Shown: in pieces, positions 37,071 through 47,342 of the stretch | Layout of the letters: the number at the start of each line of letters is the position of its first letter | How positions within the stretch are numbered: position 1 is the first letter of the stretch | Origin: Pararge aegeria | Taxonomy: Eukaryota > Arthropoda > Insecta > Lepidoptera > Nymphalidae | NCBI RefSeq assembly: GCF_905163445.1 | Contig: NC_053182.1 | Coordinates: 6,138,001 to 6,202,000 of the forward strand | Length of the DNA stretch: 64,000 nt | Direction: 5' to 3' | Made by a program: the position numbers and the translations under genes | The notes under the pieces: model-generated | The model's input: only the letters and a program-made list of their open reading frames with translations | The model's database searches: none | Told to the model about the DNA's origin: nothing

Positions 37071-37264
37071 ATTATACACATTTGTCCTCAAATAATTTGA
37101 TATTTACGTAGTCTTTTTCTTCCATTAAAAAAAAGTCATCTTTTCTTATACTAATCTTTTATGATAGTTCATAGCGAACATCAAAACTTACTTAATAATT
37201 TTACAATAATGGTAACAAAAAATTTATTGAATTAGTATTAAAAAAAAGAAAAAAAAATATTATT

Positions 37265-37336
37265 GGGCTCGTCCGGGATTTGAACCCGGGACCTCTCGCA
37301 CCCAAAGCGAGAATCATGCCCCTAGACCAACGAGCC
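37265..37336 (-). tRNA. tRNA-Pro, anticodon TGG
   Basis: On the minus strand the acceptor stem GGCTCGT/ACGAGCC, D arm TGGTCTAGGGGCATGA, anticodon stem CTCGC/GCGAG with loop TTTGGGT (anticodon TGG), T arm CCGGGTTCAAATCCCGG and discriminator C make a complete intronless tRNA. A run of nine T follows within about 12 bases as terminator. It is the isoacceptor partner of the AGG gene at 35036-35107. Confidence 0.95.
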
Positions 37337-39368
37337 ACATCACAAGATGGCGAATAATATAATCGGGCTGGCCTTGGTATAATAACTAAGGCTATGTTCA
37401 CATTCTCACGACAAATAATATAGTAACGTATCAAAAAAACCACTGCGTCTAGTCTGGTGAACTACATGCCTCATTGTGAATTTATATTATAGCCTAACTT
37501 AGAAATAGTTAAAAAGATAAACGTTTTATAGCGTCTTGGCCACTATTACCAGTGTGACATTTGAATTTAAGACCTACATAATTTGTAAATATTGGCAGTA
37601 GGTACTTAGAAAGTACAGGTACCCTCCATCATCGTAGGGTTTATTCCAAGTAATTGAATATAAAATTACTTAAAATCAGCGGAGTTTTACAGCGATTTCT
37701 CTTCCGTTTCTTGACATTTTCGTGTTTTTATTTACCTACTTTTTTGGTAAATTGTTTCCATTTCGTTCACTTAAACTCAAAGGAACTATATGGAAGTACC
37801 TACCTACTTTTAAATGACACCCTTTTATAATAAGTATACTAAGAAACTGATAAAATAGTTATTATTACATTGTGTTGAGTTGCAATAAAGTTTGTTACAG
37901 TAAATTTATAAAGTGGGTAAATAATAAAATATTTATAGCTATAAATTCATATTTGCCAGATTTATGTTCATGACATTGAGTTGGTGTGTATTTTTATATA
38001 AATACGACAGCATTATCGAAGAACCGCAGTCCTACATGGACTCGAAAGATGCAGAGATACCTCCCGGTGTCTTAGTCGTCTATCAAGTTTTTCTATTCTA
38101 TTCTATGCCATCTACTTCTACATCTAAGAGGCCTCCAGTCCACTCTTCCAACGGAAGGGTTTGCCCATGATCACCACGCTGGGCAGACTTGTTGTTGATC
38201 GCAGTAAATGGTACCTACCACCATTTACTGCGATCCATTACACAGGAAGCTGCTGCCCGATTTCCGTTATATACTCTTAGTCGCCTTCTAGGGTGTCGCC
38301 CTTGAGATGAGGATTGGTGGCGACCACTGAGTTCTGATCTGGCGTCACCATACGACACTTTTTTTATATTTTGATAATCGGATTCCAACATTGTAGTGCA
38401 ATCAAATCTGCTCGTGGGACTAAGCAGACCATAGCTGGGTTATATAATGTATGTTAGAATGCATCAGCACTCTTAAAAGGTTCAGTTGTAACTTAGTTAA
38501 ATAGTTTAATTTCTTGTTTTTTATTTTTTTTACGGTTTTCTTATGTTAATGTTACATAACAAATAAATATAATTTAATGTTTCTATCTCAATAACAATGA
38601 GCATTATACTTGGAGTGAAAAGTAGGTTGGGTAAGGTTCCTAACGGTTCAAATCATAGGTAATTTTAGGAATGATGTGCCTGTAATAGGTGTACATGAGT
38701 TACGCGAAGAATAACAAAAAGTGAAGTAATTTAGTTCGTGACCCGAACATTGATGTGACCTCTAATTCAAAAGTCCCGTAACTCATCATTCATCGTGACA
38801 GCTACAATCGAGAAAATTTGTTATAGGAGATGAAATTAAACGTACCTATGTTATTTGTAATAAGTAAGTAGGTAAATATAGTTTTATTTTAGGAGCATAA
38901 TATTATTGTATGTACCTAATAGGTATTGCAGGTAACGAAGCTTTTTAAAGTTGATACAGGTATCTACTTAGACCACGTATGATAATAATTATAAACGCCT
39001 CTATAATAAATTCTTTGTTACGGTGTACTTAATATTTACCATGTATGCAAACACAGTTTTTATTGTTTTGGTCATGCAAAGGTCATTTTATTTATGTGTG
39101 ATAAGGAAAATTATCTTTATTTTATTTGAACACCATCTCTAGCTGGGAAAGGAAACTATTACATCATTTTAGTACGTAGTTCTGCTACTCAATAATAGAT
39201 GGCGCTGTAAAATTTTAATCATAACATCACTATGAACTTTGAATTAATAATTTTGAATTATTCATATCATATGAAATATCAAGGTCACTGTTAGAATAAA
39301 GTATCATTACAATGTAGCTTTCCATCAACAGATGGCGCTGCAATTAAAAGTAAAAACAAAAAACTTAC
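37337..39368. other. gene-free stretch (or Miga intron) with repeat fragments
   Basis: If the Miga gene continues leftward this is its third intron. It holds a moth repeat at about 38010-38350 (GCCTCCAGTCCACTCTTCCA, GGTGTCGCCCTTGAGATGAG). An AGATGGCGCTG-containing pair of short repeats lies at 39197 and 39329. No further Miga exon was found. Confidence 0.4.
38197..38235. repeat. perfect 16-bp-stem hairpin
   Basis: GATCGCAGTAAATGGT (38197-38212) pairs exactly with 38220-38235 around a 7-nt loop. It interrupts an older repeat, whose known consensus lacks such a stem as far as I recall. Confidence 0.8.
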
Positions 39369-40566
39369 CCATGACACCAAGCTGCTGAGGTGAGAGGGGC
39401 GCAGCATCACCACCGCCAGAACCTATTGACCCTGAAGCTAGTGAAAGCCGTTCACTGAATCCTAGAGGACTACTGCGTCCTCCACTGCTGGCAACTGATC
39501 CCATACCTACAAAATTAAAGTAAACGTAACAACATAATTTAAAATGTTTAACAATTAATATAATTGTTAAAAAGAATACCTCCATTGGGACTTCTCATTC
39601 TTGAAAGTCTTTTATTTATAGCTCTTTGGATCCTTGGATTAAATATTGGCTTTGCCCGTCGCCTTGCTAGATACCTTGACAGTATACCAACCACCACTGC
39701 ACTTGTACCTACAACTCCTAAACTCCAAAGCACAACCTGCAAAGATACAATAAAAATTATAATAATCATAATTATTATTTAATAATAGACTAAGTAGGGT
39801 TTACTGATGCACGTAATTCATTTCTTGTGCTTTTTTCTCCCTTTTGATGTATTTAATAACTGAAATTACTTATTTTAAAAAAAAATTCCTTCTCAGCTGA
39901 TAAAATCAAAACACACAAGGCATGGTAAAATTTGGAAACATTAGGTGTTTCTTATCCCAAATGCATAAACAGGGAGGTGTAATAAGTTCAACATAATATC
40001 TGTGTATCTGTGTATCTGTCTGTGGTATTGAGGCTGCCAAATGGATATGTATGGATATACCAGTCTCAATAGAAAAAAGTTTATAACAGCTATGTAAAAC
40101 CATCATCCGGCAAGCTGTTAACATCCCAATGCTGGGTACAGGCCTCAAAGGAGTGGAGTACTTAGAGCATAGACCCACCACGTTTGTCAACTGCAGGTTG
40201 GTGGGCTTATGCAAGTGATATATTGCATACGTACAGATTGACTGTGTTGTGGAATAACACGCAGGATGTTCTTCTCGTCGAAAAGATATTTTAGTACTGC
40301 GAAACGAAATAAAATCTTTGCATAGGAAGACGTGAATGGACACTGATCTGCGTACTTTATAATTGTAAATAAACTAAGTAACCAAATATTCTTAGAAACT
40401 AAAACTAAACACTGTGCACAATACATCAGTATCAAACATTAACATGTTTATTTAACAAAATAAATTTAACCTTTTGTGATGTTGTCAGCTGGATTCTGTA
40501 TGATAAAACTTGCTGGAAATGCTTTAATTTCTCCAGTATAGGACTGGCTTGTATCATATGCTGCAT
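39369..40566 (-). CDS. Miga: mitoguardin (Miga), first three coding exons only
   Basis: Three minus-strand exons join in frame: 40471-40566 (ATG, 32 codons, donor AAAG|GTTAAA), 39580-39736 (acceptor TTTGCAG, donor GGAG|GTATTC) and 39369-39506 (acceptor TTTTGTAG, donor ATGG|GTAAGT). They give 130 residues plus one base. Residues 33-53 form a transmembrane segment (VVLWSLGVVGTSAVVVGIL) after RIQLTTSQK and before the basic ARRRAK. A Ser/Gly-rich stretch ending in SPQQLGVMG follows. This layout (N-terminal outer-membrane anchor, basic patch, Ser-rich linker, then LSPQQLGVMG before the helical core) is that of mitoguardins, which promote mitochondrial fusion and lipid transfer at contact sites. 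The conserved C-terminal domain is missing: no further exon was found in the 39 kb to the left. So either a very long intron or a broken gene. The name rests on the N-terminus alone. Confidence 0.6.
40110..40215. repeat. lepidopteran repeat inside Miga intron 1
   Basis: AACATCCCAATGCTGGGTAC, AGGCCTCAAAGGAGTGGAGT and CCACCACGTTTGTCAACTGC followed by AGGTTGGTGGGC: the standard 3' part of a dispersed moth LINE/SINE. Confidence 0.6.
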
Positions 40567-40987
40567 TTTGCACTATTAACACTTTAGAAATGTTCACTTA
40601 TATAAATTATTTTCACTGAAATTGCAGACTTAATTTTTCTAAGGTTATCTGTCAATACACAAAAAATAATTACGTTAAGCGTAATTTAGCCGCTTATGGT
40701 CTACAGTAAAAGTAAAACTACATTATACGGTGCACTTTGAATAAATATTGCCTTTATTTAGTAAAATAAATAAAAATAACCAATTAAACTTAAATATTCC
40801 CGGTCAGGGACACAAGTCATAGACAAAAATTTAAAACTGTCAACAGTCACTATAGATGAATAACATCTGGTTAGAGTGTAACCATCGTGAACAGTTTTTT
40901 TTTGAGCAATTTGGAGTGAGGAAGAGTGCGTAATAATAACATTAATTATGATGTTAGCATCAGATCTATTCTTGGTTCTTGATTGAC

Positions 40988-41021
40988 TCATACGCGGACG
41001 AAGTTGCGAGAGTCCACTAGT
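40988..41021 (+). mobile_element. Helitron-like 3' terminus
   Basis: TCATACGCGGACGAAGTTGC, GAGAGTCCACTAGT: the GC-rich hairpin CGCG/TGCG and the CTAGT end typical of lepidopteran Helitron-like elements. The 5' part is not recognisable, so only a terminus is left, in the space between Miga and the LINE. Confidence 0.5.
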
Positions 41022-41061
41022 TTATGGAGGGTAGAGGTACCTCTACCCTCCATACACTAGT
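41016..41061. repeat. 46-bp near-perfect palindrome
   Basis: 32 bp (41023-41054) centred on GGTACC are perfectly self-complementary. After one mismatched pair the symmetry continues to ACTAGT on both sides. It overlaps the end of the Helitron-like terminus. Confidence 0.9.
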
Positions 41062-41099
41062 TATAACATATAACATATAAAATGTAATAAAAATAATAT

Positions 41100-43866
41100 A
41101 ACTAACATCCCGGGAAGTTCCAGGGTGTTTAAAGAAACAAAAAAATATAGACGAAATCGCGAGCATTAGCTATTTTTTAACATGATTTAAATCATATAAA
41201 ACATCTTTTGTGTGATTTGAGTAGTCACACCTTTCTAGACTGTGTTTTGTGTATCAAGAAGAGAAAAATTCGCCCAAAAACTGTTGTGTACAGGCCTCTT
41301 AAGAGTGTATGCATGGATACTTTTAATAGGGATCTCGATGCTATACCGTGGGTTGACGTTTCGTCTGCGGACTGCGTCAATGACATGCTATCGGTTTATA
41401 ATAATTGTTTAAATGAATTGTTTGATAAACATGCACCAAAAAAAACAAGAGTTTTCAGAGAGAGATACAGTCCTTGGATTACATCTAACGTAAAACTTAT
41501 GATGAAATTGCGAGATGATGCGCATATTCGGTGGCGGCATGATAAATCAGACGTTAATAAAACATCTTATAAACAATACAAGCATTTGGCTGTGGAGGCT
41601 ATACATAATGAGAAATGTTCTTTTTTTAAACAAAACGTTAACAGTAAGCTTAAATATCCAAAGGTCCTATGGCAAAATTTAAAAAGGACAGTCTTGCCTA
41701 ATAATCCGAACCAATTGCCGGCACATTTCACTAATGCAGATGCTATTAATGCACATTTTCTTAATGTCCCAGGATCGAATCACGTCTCTTTCTCTCAATT
41801 AACTTTTTATGAGTTCAATAAACTATATGAGGACACTTTTTCTCTAAACACAGTCTCTGATACCGTAATCTTTGAAATACTTAAGCGGTTACATTCTAAT
41901 GCTGAGGGTATAGATAAAATAACATTAGATATGATTTTTATGTCACTTCCTCAAAGTTTAGATAGCATTCGATCCATTGTTAACGCGTCTATAACTACTT
42001 CTGTTTTTCCGAATGACTGGAAAGTTGCACTAATTCGTCCACTCCCGAAAATTTCTAACCCTCTCACGCCAAAGGATCTTCGTCCTATAAGTATTTTGCC
42101 TTGCTTATCGAAGGTATTAGAAAAAGTTGTGTGTTCTCAGGTGTCGGCTTATATTGAGAAGCAAAAAATTTTGCCGGATTATCAATCAGGTTTTAGGGCT
42201 GGTCGTGGTACTGTTACGGCACTGTTGGATGTGACTGACAATATTCTTAGAGCACAGGATTTGGGTATGTGCACACTGTTGGTGCTTCTTGACTTCTCTC
42301 GGGCATTTGACAGTATCAATACAGCACTTTTATTATCAAAGTTATCGCATTATGGCTTTACTGTTGATACTGTCAAGTGGTTTGAGAGTTATCTTAGCAA
42401 AAGAGCACAAATTGTGGAAATTGTACTCGAGGATGGTAAGGTGCATCGTTCGGCGCCAGTGCCAGTCAATAGAGGCGTGCCACAGGGCTCAGTCCTTGGT
42501 CCTCTTCTTTTTATATTGTATTCTGCTGATGTTGCTAAGCAGATCTTACACTGTAAATATCATATGTATGCAGATGATTTGCAACTCTACTACCATTTCA
42601 AGGCAGAAAACCTCGATGACGCTGTTCGTTTTGTTAATGCAGACTTGGGCCGAATAGGGGCTTGGGCAGACCGTAATTCTCTTGTACTTAATCCGTCAAA
42701 GTCGAAGTATATACTATTAGGTTCTGCAAAGCAACTATATAAGCTTCGTTCCGGTGTTAGTATAGATATTGAGGGCTGCGCCATAGAGAGAGTCTGCAAA
42801 GCTCGAAATTTGGGATTGCTCATGGATGCAGATTTGAAGTTCGAGGAACACTTAGCAGAAGTAGTTCGCAATTGTTTCTACAGACTAAAGATACTCTACA
42901 AGGTCCGTCAGTATCTTTCAGTAGAAGTGCGCTTACAGCTAGTAGAGGCTTTGGTGCTGTCTAAACTAAACTACGCGGATGTTGTGTTCGGTCCTCGATT
43001 GCTGTGCCGTACGAAGCGTCTCATCCAGAGAGTGCAGAATGCATGTGCGAGGTTTTGTTTCGACATACCTCCTAGAACCCATGTAACTCCTTTCTTAAAC
43101 AATCATCACTTGTTAAAAATGGGTTCTAGAAGGAAGTTGCATCTTGCAGGTCTTCTCTATGGCGTAATAAAGCAAGGTAAGCCTTTGTATTTAATAAATA
43201 AACTGAATTGGGTTAGTGACGATGAAAGGAAGCTTCGAAGCAGTCGAAACCAGCTTCGCATCCCACTTCATCGTACTGCTGCGTTTAGGGGCTCGTTCAC
43301 GTACTCCGCCACGAAGTGTTGGAATAATATTCCTCCGCCAATCAAGAACTTTAAAAGTAAGTTTGGATTTAAGAACCAAATTAAACAATATTTATTGGCC
43401 AAACAGGTGGAATTCCAAGAACATGTGGCGGAGTCATCTTTTCTCTAGAGACAGTCTGTATACTTTACTATACTTTACTTTACCACTTAATAATTTTATC
43501 ACTATTATATTACACTGTGTATCTTAATAAGTTTATGATATATGTACGTTTTTATTTTCAAGTTTATATAAATATATGTTACTTTAGTTTATTATTATTA
43601 TTGTTGTGGATTTATTTAGTTAGTTTTTTTTTTTTTAAACTAAGCTTAAAATGTGGTCAGTAAATGGCTACGTATTTCCGTGGTGTTACCTGGTACAAGG
43701 TGCCAATTGAAAATCAGCGCTTTATGCTCCCACTGGCGCATGCAGCACAATGCTGAGCTGGCACCTTTTTTCTAGGTTGTGCCACACATAACATATGTGG
43801 TGTTGTGAATATTGTAATGTGTGGCGCAATGTAAAAAATAAATGTTTCTTTCTTTCTTTCTTTCTG
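41100..43866 (+). mobile_element. 5'-truncated LINE (jockey/CR1-like superfamily) with TTTC-repeat tail
   Basis: Contains a long reverse-transcriptase frame, a 3' UTR (43449-43830), and a tail of TTTC repeats ending at about 43866. No endonuclease domain is present, so the element was 5'-truncated at insertion, the usual fate of LINEs. The left border is uncertain because no target duplication could be identified. It fills most of the space between the divergent Miga and FBXO42 genes. Confidence 0.8.
41181..43448 (+). CDS. LINE ORF2 fragment: reverse transcriptase without endonuclease
   Basis: The frame is open from just after a TAA near 41178-41180 to TAG at 43448, about 755 codons, with no ATG at its head. 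The first 25 residues look like the tail of the endonuclease; the rest is the RT domain. Recognisable blocks are LRPISILPCLSKVLEK, then YQSGFRAGRGTVTALLD, LLDFSRAFDSIN (first catalytic Asp), NRGVPQGSVLGPLLF and MYADDLQLY (the YADD active site). A thumb and a C-terminal region (CWNNIPPPIKNF) follow. The RT core is free of stops and frameshifts, so the insertion is young even though incomplete. The clade is most like CR1/jockey, but a phylogeny would be needed. It cannot move by itself. Confidence 0.85.
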   Translation, partial: HDLNHIKHLLCDLSSHTFLDCVLCIKKRKIRPKTVVYRPLKSVCMDTFNRDLDAIPWVDVSSADCVNDMLSVYNNCLNELFDKHAPKKTRVFRERYSPWITSNVKLMMKLRDDAHIRWRHDKSDVNKTSYKQYKHLAVEAIHNEKCSFFKQNVNSKLKYPKVLWQNLKRTVLPNNPNQLPAHFTNADAINAHFLNVPGSNHVSFSQLTFYEFNKLYEDTFSLNTVSDTVIFEILKRLHSNAEGIDKITLDMIFMSLPQSLDSIRSIVNASITTSVFPNDWKVALIRPLPKISNPLTPKDLRPISILPCLSKVLEKVVCSQVSAYIEKQKILPDYQSGFRAGRGTVTALLDVTDNILRAQDLGMCTLLVLLDFSRAFDSINTALLLSKLSHYGFTVDTVKWFESYLSKRAQIVEIVLEDGKVHRSAPVPVNRGVPQGSVLGPLLFILYSADVAKQILHCKYHMYADDLQLYYHFKAENLDDAVRFVNADLGRIGAWADRNSLVLNPSKSKYILLGSAKQLYKLRSGVSIDIEGCAIERVCKARNLGLLMDADLKFEEHLAEVVRNCFYRLKILYKVRQYLSVEVRLQLVEALVLSKLNYADVVFGPRLLCRTKRLIQRVQNACARFCFDIPPRTHVTPFLNNHHLLKMGSRRKLHLAGLLYGVIKQGKPLYLINKLNWVSDDERKLRSSRNQLRIPLHRTAAFRGSFTYSATKCWNNIPPPIKNFKSKFGFKNQIKQYLLAKQVEFQEHVAESSFL

Positions 43867-44400
43867 ATTAACTTAGATACAAGATCCAACAAACTATAAT
43901 AAACGGTCCAAACTCACACCTGGTAGTGTGACTCTGTGTCATAGCGTCGCACGCACGATCATGAAAGTCGGACCTTATCGGACACAATCGATTCGAGTCA
44001 CAAGTCGATTTAACATTTTAATCTTTGCTCTCAGTAACAAGTATTATATAGCAGTTAGCACAGGCCACAGATCAGTAAAAAATAGTATTAGTCCTAATTC
44101 TGTGGTGAGTGTAATGTTATGGTCATATGTCAGATATAATTGTGATTGAAATTTTATAAAAATTATTACATTACCTTTGAAAATTTAAATAACGCTATAT
44201 TTTCGTGAAATAAAGTGTATTCTTAAAGAAGGCTTGAGAAGAATAAGAATTATTTTACTTTGAACAGAAAATAATATTGAAAACCATACAGTTGTTGCTT
44301 TAATTATTTATTTATCTGTTATAATGCATCATGCATGCATTTTGTTACAAAATTATGGATAAATAAAGTATTATTTAGGTAAAGATATTAGTAGAAAATT

Positions 44401-46488
44401 ATGGAAACCATGATGGGACATACTTTGCAAACATTAGATGTCACAATTGAAGACCTCCCTGATGAAGTACTGGAGTTTATTTTAGGATTCCTACCACCTT
44501 ACAAAGATCTTCAAAATTGTATGAGTGTATGTAGGAGGTGGTGCAATTGCGCTCAAAGTAAGTTGCTTATAAAACAAACATTTTATATTAAACACTAACA
44601 ACTTAAGTCAGTGCTTCCAACAGTTTTCTAAAAAAATATAAAAGCTTTTTTAAAAAATACCTAGTAGTATGAATTCTTTTCTTACAGATGTATTACATAA
44701 AACTTCAATAAAGCTGATAAAGGCCATAGGGGATTTCAATATACTATGGAAAAACATAGCACCTACTGATGTGGTACCAACAATTACAAAAAGGTTTTCA
44801 CATTCAGCATGCATCCTTGAAAATAACATGTACATATTTGGAGGATGCACAACAAATGCTACATCATTTAATGACTTGTGGAGGTTTGACCTTTCAAGAC
44901 GGCAATGGGTAAGACCTCTTGCAACTGGCACATATCCTGTACCTAAAGCATACACAACCATGGTTGACTATAAAGACTGTTTGATTGTTTTTGGAGGCTG
45001 GACCTATCCCTCGCTTTCGCAATACTATCAAAATGTCACTATGTTTAATGATATACATTTTTATTGTATTAAAACAAATAAATGGATATTAATTAATACT
45101 ACAAATCCTCCACCACCAATGGCTGGACATTCCGCTTGTATTAAAGGAGATGAAATGGTTGTATTTGGTGGTTTGATTATGCCGGCTGCACAGAACTATC
45201 AAATACAATGTTCCAATGATATATGGGTACTCAATTTATCTACTTGTAATTGGAGCAAGCAATCAACAACCAAACCAAGGCCTTCACCACGATATGCCCA
45301 ATCTCTCATTAGGTTAGATTGTGACAGGCTTATGTTGCTGGGAGGTGTTCAAACATTGCAAAATCGCTTTGTTTATAGTGATTGCTGGATACTCACTATG
45401 AAAGGGCCTACATGGACATGGAAAGAGATAGCTGTTAAAAATAAAGAATGGGCATCAGCTAACATTTGGTGCAATCCTGCATGTCGTGTTGGTGATAAAG
45501 TAGTTAGTCTGAGTAGAAGCAGAAATGGTTGGAACAGTGCCAAACCTATGGTAACCTCTGCAGTTAGGCTATCTAATCTTAACAGAGCTGAAGGGGCACC
45601 AGTCGCTGTAAGAGTTGAACAAAGCCTGCAAAGACCATTAGACAGAGATCACAACATCAATGGAAGACGTGGAGTTTTACCCAGACAAAGAATTCCTATG
45701 AATGAACCAATAGCTGGGCCAAGTAATGAGCCAGAAAAAGAGGAAACTGCTAGGGCCATTAATGAAAATATTAACACGAAAGCTGCTTCTTCTAGTGGAG
45801 AGCCCAGACAGCCATTTAGCAGTTTTGATGCAGCTAGGAAAGAATCAGCATTGAGAAGAAATAAAAATAAGGTTTGCGTTATATTTCTATATTAGACAAA
45901 TTAGATTTATAACAACATTAGGGCTGTTAAAATTTTGTTTTTCCTTGCTTTGATAAACATGAGTAATAAGATTTGTTTGTACACTTTGTATCTTTTAATC
46001 TTTATTCTTTACTTTTACAGAATAAAGGTATGAAGATTGTTAGACAGCTACAAGAAGCAAATAAATATAGGATGGCTGCATTTGCATGTGACTCTACTGG
46101 AAGTAATGCACCACCTGAGAATGACCTTATTAATCAAAGACAAATAGCTCATTTGGAAAATAGATTAGAGCCGATCCCTGAAAATCAACAACAGAGACCT
46201 CCAGCAGTAAAGAAGATCAAACGGAATACTCTTGCAATGCATGTTTTGGATATATCCACTGTAGTAAATGGAAACTCAATGAATTATGTGTCTTGGTTAT
46301 GTCCACGTCTTGGTGAATTACATGGTGCACCAGAAGAACTGGTCATGTACTCTTTAGTGAAAGGGAATGGTGAACTAATAATGTTTGGGGGTGTTCATAA
46401 TGATATAAGCATTTTAAACTATTCTGAACAACAAAACATGTATTCAAATTCATTACATTTCATAACACCACCTAGGGATGTCATTTGA
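44401..46488 (+). CDS. FBXO42: F-box only protein 42 (F-box plus Kelch)
   Basis: Three exons join to 602 residues: 44401-44557 (donor CAAA|GTAAGT), 44688-45871 (acceptor CTTACAG, donor TAAG|GTTTGC) and 46021-46488 (acceptor TTTTACAG). Residues about 12-53 are an F-box (IEDLPDEVLEFILGFLPPYK, VCRRWC) that binds Skp1 of SCF ubiquitin ligases. Residues about 85-300 hold Kelch repeats (FSHSACILENNMYIFGGC, KAYTTMVDYKDCLIVFGG, GHSACIKGDEMVVFGG, PRYAQSLIRLDCDRLMLLGG) that form the substrate-binding propeller. A basic, low-complexity linker follows. The C-terminus (MHVLDIST, ELIMFGGVHND, NSLHFITPPRDVI) is the hallmark end of the FBXO42 family. In vertebrates this protein (JFK) targets p53; the insect target is unknown. 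It is slightly shorter than the human protein (717). Confidence 0.9.
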
Positions 46489-46703
46489 AAATATTTTTGT
46501 TTCAGTATTCCTAAATTATTACAAGAAATGTTGTGTTGTGAATAGTCTTAAGATCAGCAATTTTTTAGGTATGATCCAAAATTATAAACTTTAATGATTA
46601 ATGTGATATATTTGCATACTTTTTTAAGTTTAATGGTGGAATAATGACTCATTAATTCAGAATTAAATGTTCATCAATTACATGGTAATGTATCAACTAC
46701 TAT

Positions 46704-46709
46704 AATAAA
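46704..46709 (+). terminator. polyadenylation signal AATAAA of FBXO42
   Basis: First canonical AATAAA downstream of the FBXO42 stop, about 215 bases after it. Confidence 0.5.
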
Positions 46710-47309
46710 TGAGAAAATTCATTTTATAAAAACATTTACTATTTTGTGACTCACATTTTCTGCTTACTCTACCATTACTTTTGGCAGAATCTTCCACTTC
46801 TTAATCTTGGATTGTTCATGTTTTGTGTTAAATCTTAGTTGCAATGCAATTCAAAATGAAGATTTTAATTTGATGTTTTTTTTTGTAAGTTATCTATATG
46901 CATTCGCATGGATTGGGGGTTAAAAAAGAAATTCTATCTTATGTTTCTCGTGCCCGATAATCTTACCCTAGTGCTGTTCCAGAATAAAAAGTATCCTATG
47001 CCTGATTTTATTGTCAAATTGCATCAAGATTGGTTAAAAAAGGTGACAAATAGACACACTTTCGCATTTTAAATATGTGATTGATGCAATTTTCAATCAA
47101 GCTAAGAAATTATTAAACTTTAATCTATTTTTTTTTTTATTTAACACAAATTCCTTATCTAAATTAAATTTAGTAGGTCTTAATATAGTTTGCCAGGAAA
47201 CATACAACAGGTTCCCTGGGTGTCTACATATTGCATCTAAAATATGTAGATTTTAATTCTCTTATTAAAGGAAAAAATGAAGAACTTTTTTCGTATTGAA
47301 TGAAAAATA

Positions 47310-47315
47310 TTTATT
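47310..47315 (-). terminator. polyadenylation signal AATAAA of XAB2
   Basis: AATAAA on the minus strand 28 bases past the XAB2 stop codon. Confidence 0.65.
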
Positions 47316-47342
47316 ATTTGTTTAAAGTTTCTTCAAAAAATT

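Larger units (their letters stand above)
46489..47342. other. convergent 3' intergenic region
   Basis: Holds the 3' UTRs of FBXO42 (AATAAA at 46704-46709, plus strand) and of XAB2 (AATAAA on the minus strand at 47310-47315). No other feature. Confidence 0.65.

Noticed and set aside
39906..40343. 145-codon minus-strand frame
   Set aside because: It lies in Miga intron 1 and crosses a dispersed moth repeat; the join of exons 1 and 2 skips it cleanly.
40758..40991. 77-codon minus frame upstream of Miga
   Set aside because: Tried as the Miga first exon, but the exon at 40471-40566 has an ATG, a good donor and the right phase; this frame has none of these.
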